A stretch of 64,000 nt of DNA from positions 1 through 64,000 of IMG/VR virus record IMGVR_UViG_3300010401_000002. One strand, written 5' to 3'. Positions 62,618-64,000 of the stretch are shown here, piece by piece. Position 1 is the stretch's first letter. Every line of letters begins with the position of its first letter. The position numbers were made by a program, and so were the translations under genes. This DNA comes from a virus. The notes under the pieces were generated by a model. It was not told the origin of the DNA and did no database searches. It worked only from the letters and a program-made list of their open reading frames with translations.

Positions 62618-62947
62618 TTAAAGTGTTTGAGTTAAATTTTCCTTTGTCTTATTAATCAGTTTGCCACATTCTCTAAGTAACTCTGGCGTTAGTTCTACGG
62701 ATGAATCAATGGCGTTGTATAGCTTTTTGAGGGCGGTTAACAGTTCCCTATTCTGCTCCATCAACTCCACCGGGCTTAGACCTGTTTCATTAGCTACGTT
62801 GAAGGCTTCCGCGATTAGGGTGGCGTTGGCTATATCTTCCTGCTGTGAAAGTTCTTTTTCTTCATAGCCTGTATCATTGGTGTAGATAGAATATTGACCA
62901 TCTCCGTAGCTTCTTACTTTTACCGCTCCTTTTGTGTGATGCTTCAT
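62618..62947 (-). CDS. Hypothetical helical protein
   Basis: A 109-residue protein with a small beta N-terminus (VKVRSYGDGQYSIYTND) and a long helical remainder. Starts 4 nt after the pentapeptide gene. No recognised family. Confidence 0.55.
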   Translation of the reverse strand: MKHHTKGAVKVRSYGDGQYSIYTNDTGYEEKELSQQEDIANATLIAEAFNVANETGLSPVELMEQNRELLTALKKLYNAIDSSVELTPELLRECGKLINKTKENLTQTL

Positions 62948-62951
62948 GTCG

Positions 62952-63725
62952 TTATTTAGTTTTTAAATTTCTTTGATATTCCATAAGCCCCATAAATTCT
63001 TCCACCCATTCAACCGTTAATTTTACAACTCCGCTATTCTCTGGGGTCTTACCTTTTGATATTTGCATAAACCATCTTTCGGCAGGGCGTGAACCATCGG
63101 GAATTAATCCATTTAGTTTTTCTGATTCTTTGTAATAACAACCTTTACTTTTTGCAATTGTCCCGACTAAACAGCAACATTCACCTTCATAAACAGAACC
63201 ATCTACGCGGCCTTCTTTTAGTGCTTTTAATAAAAATGCGGTTTCGTTTGAGCGTAAAAGTATAGCCCAAATATCGTTTTTAAATGCAGTTAAATCCGCA
63301 TCAGTTAAATTCGCACGAGTTAAATTCGCACGAGTTAAATCCGCACGAGTTAAATTCGCATCAGTTAAATCCGCATCAGTTAAATCCGCACGAGTTAAAT
63401 CCGCACGAGTTAAATTCGCACGAGTTAAATTCGCATCAGTTAAATTCGCACGAGTTAAATCCGCATCAGTTAAATCCGCATCAGTTAAATTCGCATCAGT
63501 TAAATTCGCATCAGTTAAATTCGCATCAGTTAAATTCGCACGAGTTAAATTCGCACGAGTTAAATCCGCACGAGTTAAATTCGCCCTCCATTTTTCTTTT
63601 ACTTCAATCTCTTGTCTGATATACTCTTTTACGGTTTCGGCAATTGTGTTATTTTCTTTTTCGTATTCAAAGATTATACTGCCCGTCCAACGGTTTTTAA
63701 TACTAAGTTTAATTTTCTTTTCCAT
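62952..63725 (-). CDS. Pentapeptide-repeat protein with conserved C-terminal domain
   Basis: A 257-residue protein. Residues 1-47 are an alpha/beta lead-in; residues 48-147 are 20 consecutive pentapeptides of the form A-[N/D]-L-T-[R/D], giving a right-handed four-sided beta helix. The C-terminal 110 residues (DIWAILL, VDGSVYEGECCCLVGTIA, RPAERWF) form a separate domain I recognise from other phage and plasmid proteins with unknown function. Pentapeptide helices can mimic DNA and bind gyrase, but no particular target can be read here. The repeats are unusually uniform in DNA. Confidence 0.75.
   Translation of the reverse strand: MEKKIKLSIKNRWTGSIIFEYEKENNTIAETVKEYIRQEIEVKEKWRANLTRADLTRANLTRANLTDANLTDANLTDANLTDADLTDADLTRANLTDANLTRANLTRADLTRADLTDADLTDANLTRADLTRANLTRANLTDADLTAFKNDIWAILLRSNETAFLLKALKEGRVDGSVYEGECCCLVGTIAKSKGCYYKESEKLNGLIPDGSRPAERWFMQISKGKTPENSGVVKLTVEWVEEFMGLMEYQRNLKTK
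63285..63584 (-). repeat. 20-unit 15-bp tandem array inside pentapeptide gene
   Basis: Three hundred bases of uninterrupted 15-nt units. In coding sense each is GCG-[A/G]AT-TTA-ACT-[CGT/GAT]; only the first base of codon 2 and codon 5 vary (the last unit ends GCA). All other bases, including synonymous positions, are constant. Confidence 0.95.
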
Positions 63726-63755
63726 TTTATTTATTTTGTTTTTGAGTGTGAAATT

Positions 63756-63896
63756 TTACAATTCAATATTATATTCTTTTGCAATCTCCGTTGCCTGTTT
63801 CCATAACTTTCTTTTCTTTTTAAGCTGATACCATTTGCAGTTAATGTACTGACGGCAAATGATGGCTATTTTTATTGTTGCTGTGTTACGTGTCAT
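63756..63896 (-). CDS. Small basic helical protein
   Basis: Forty-six residues (MTRNTATIKIAIICRQYINC...), Lys-rich, with a CxxxxxxxC pair and a helix (KKRKLWKQATEIAKEY). Its ATG overlaps the preceding stop by 4 nt. No recognised family. Confidence 0.5.
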   Translation of the reverse strand: MTRNTATIKIAIICRQYINCKWYQLKKKRKLWKQATEIAKEYNIEL

Positions 63897-64000
63897 GTGT
63901 GAACCTTAAACCCTAATTTTGTTAGTGTTTCTATTGCTGTATTGTAATCCTCCAATGTATCGTATTCGATTACATTATTGCTGCCATACGCGGCTTTTTC
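63893..64000 (-). CDS. C-terminal end of a gene cut by the window edge
   Basis: Thirty-five residues at the end of a leftward gene that starts beyond 64000 (ends KLGFKVHT). Too short for identification. Confidence 0.6.
   Translation of the reverse strand, partial: EKAAYGSNNVIEYDTLEDYNTAIETLTKLGFKVHT

Noticed and set aside
63285-63584. CRISPR-like array from the 15-bp repeats
   Set aside because: Units are contiguous with no spacers and keep a reading frame of pentapeptides; there are no cas genes.
63284-63619. A + strand frame of 111 residues rich in His, Leu and Asn across the repeat
   Set aside because: It is the antisense reading of the pentapeptide array; the minus frame extends into a coherent, recognisable protein.
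1-64000. tRNA or rRNA genes, and stop-codon reassignment
   Set aside because: No cloverleaf-like sequence or rRNA motif was noticed by eye, and all main genes end properly with the three standard stops. A dedicated tRNA scan was not possible.
1-64000. Firm assignment to crAss-like phages (Crassvirales)
   Set aside because: Sizes and order of capsid, ring, nozzle, cargo, terminase and portal genes recall them, but no profile search was possible and the integrase and gene content could fit other Bacteroidota podoviruses.

Overview
The window is most of a tailed-phage genome (or prophage) from a host in the phylum Bacteroidota. Evidence for the host: A-rich, Shine-Dalgarno-poor translation starts; several promoter-like sites of the Bacteroidota type TTG-N19/21-TAnnTTTG (36859-36888 and 41770-41799 on +, 36795-36826 on -); and many small phage proteins of a kind I recognise from Bacteroidota phages. 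The standard genetic code fits all reading frames. I see no rRNA, tRNA, CRISPR array or insertion sequence. Both ends of the window cut through genes.

Layout. (1) 1-34207, + strand: virion assembly. A VRR-NUC-like nuclease tail and small genes lead to a putative scaffold (2204), major capsid protein (3371), capsid-associated proteins, connector-like proteins (6947, 7903), a large appendage protein with three HYR-like Ig repeats (8750), a fibre-like protein (12139), a 1598-residue tail protein (13887), three probable internal/ejected proteins ending with a giant 2807-residue protein (20871), then the large terminase (29659) and portal (31802). Gene sizes and order recall crAss-like podoviruses, but this is from memory and not proof. 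One gene (1261-1713) is inserted on the opposite strand. (2) 34195-36829, - strand: a small lysogeny-type module with a complete tyrosine recombinase and, at its head, a 57-residue ribbon-helix-helix candidate whose start lies just below a promoter containing a 14-bp perfect palindrome. (3) 36960-41723, + strand: fibre-like proteins followed by small membrane proteins that may form the lysis module; no endolysin was recognised. (4) 41770-57056, + strand: an accessory and recombination region with a YqaJ-type exonuclease, a sliding-clamp-like protein, a coiled-coil protein, many small overlapping genes (including tiny one-helix membrane proteins), a secreted metzincin-like protease with an FN3 domain, and a secreted LamG-plus-barrel glycosidase-like protein. 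(5) 57235-64000, - strand: a tightly overlapping operon of small early-type genes including a DnaA-domain-IV-like HTH protein and a pentapeptide-repeat protein encoded by a near-perfect 15-bp tandem array.

How it fits together: regions 1 and 3 build the particle and probably lyse the cell; region 2 suggests a temperate life style; regions 4 and 5 look like takeover, recombination and host-interaction genes. The most unusual elements are an ADP-ribosyltransferase-like domain inside the giant virion-type protein, a pair of LamG/barrel proteins (one in the tail cluster, one secreted), the secreted protease lacking its Met-turn methionine, and the 20-unit 15-bp coding array.
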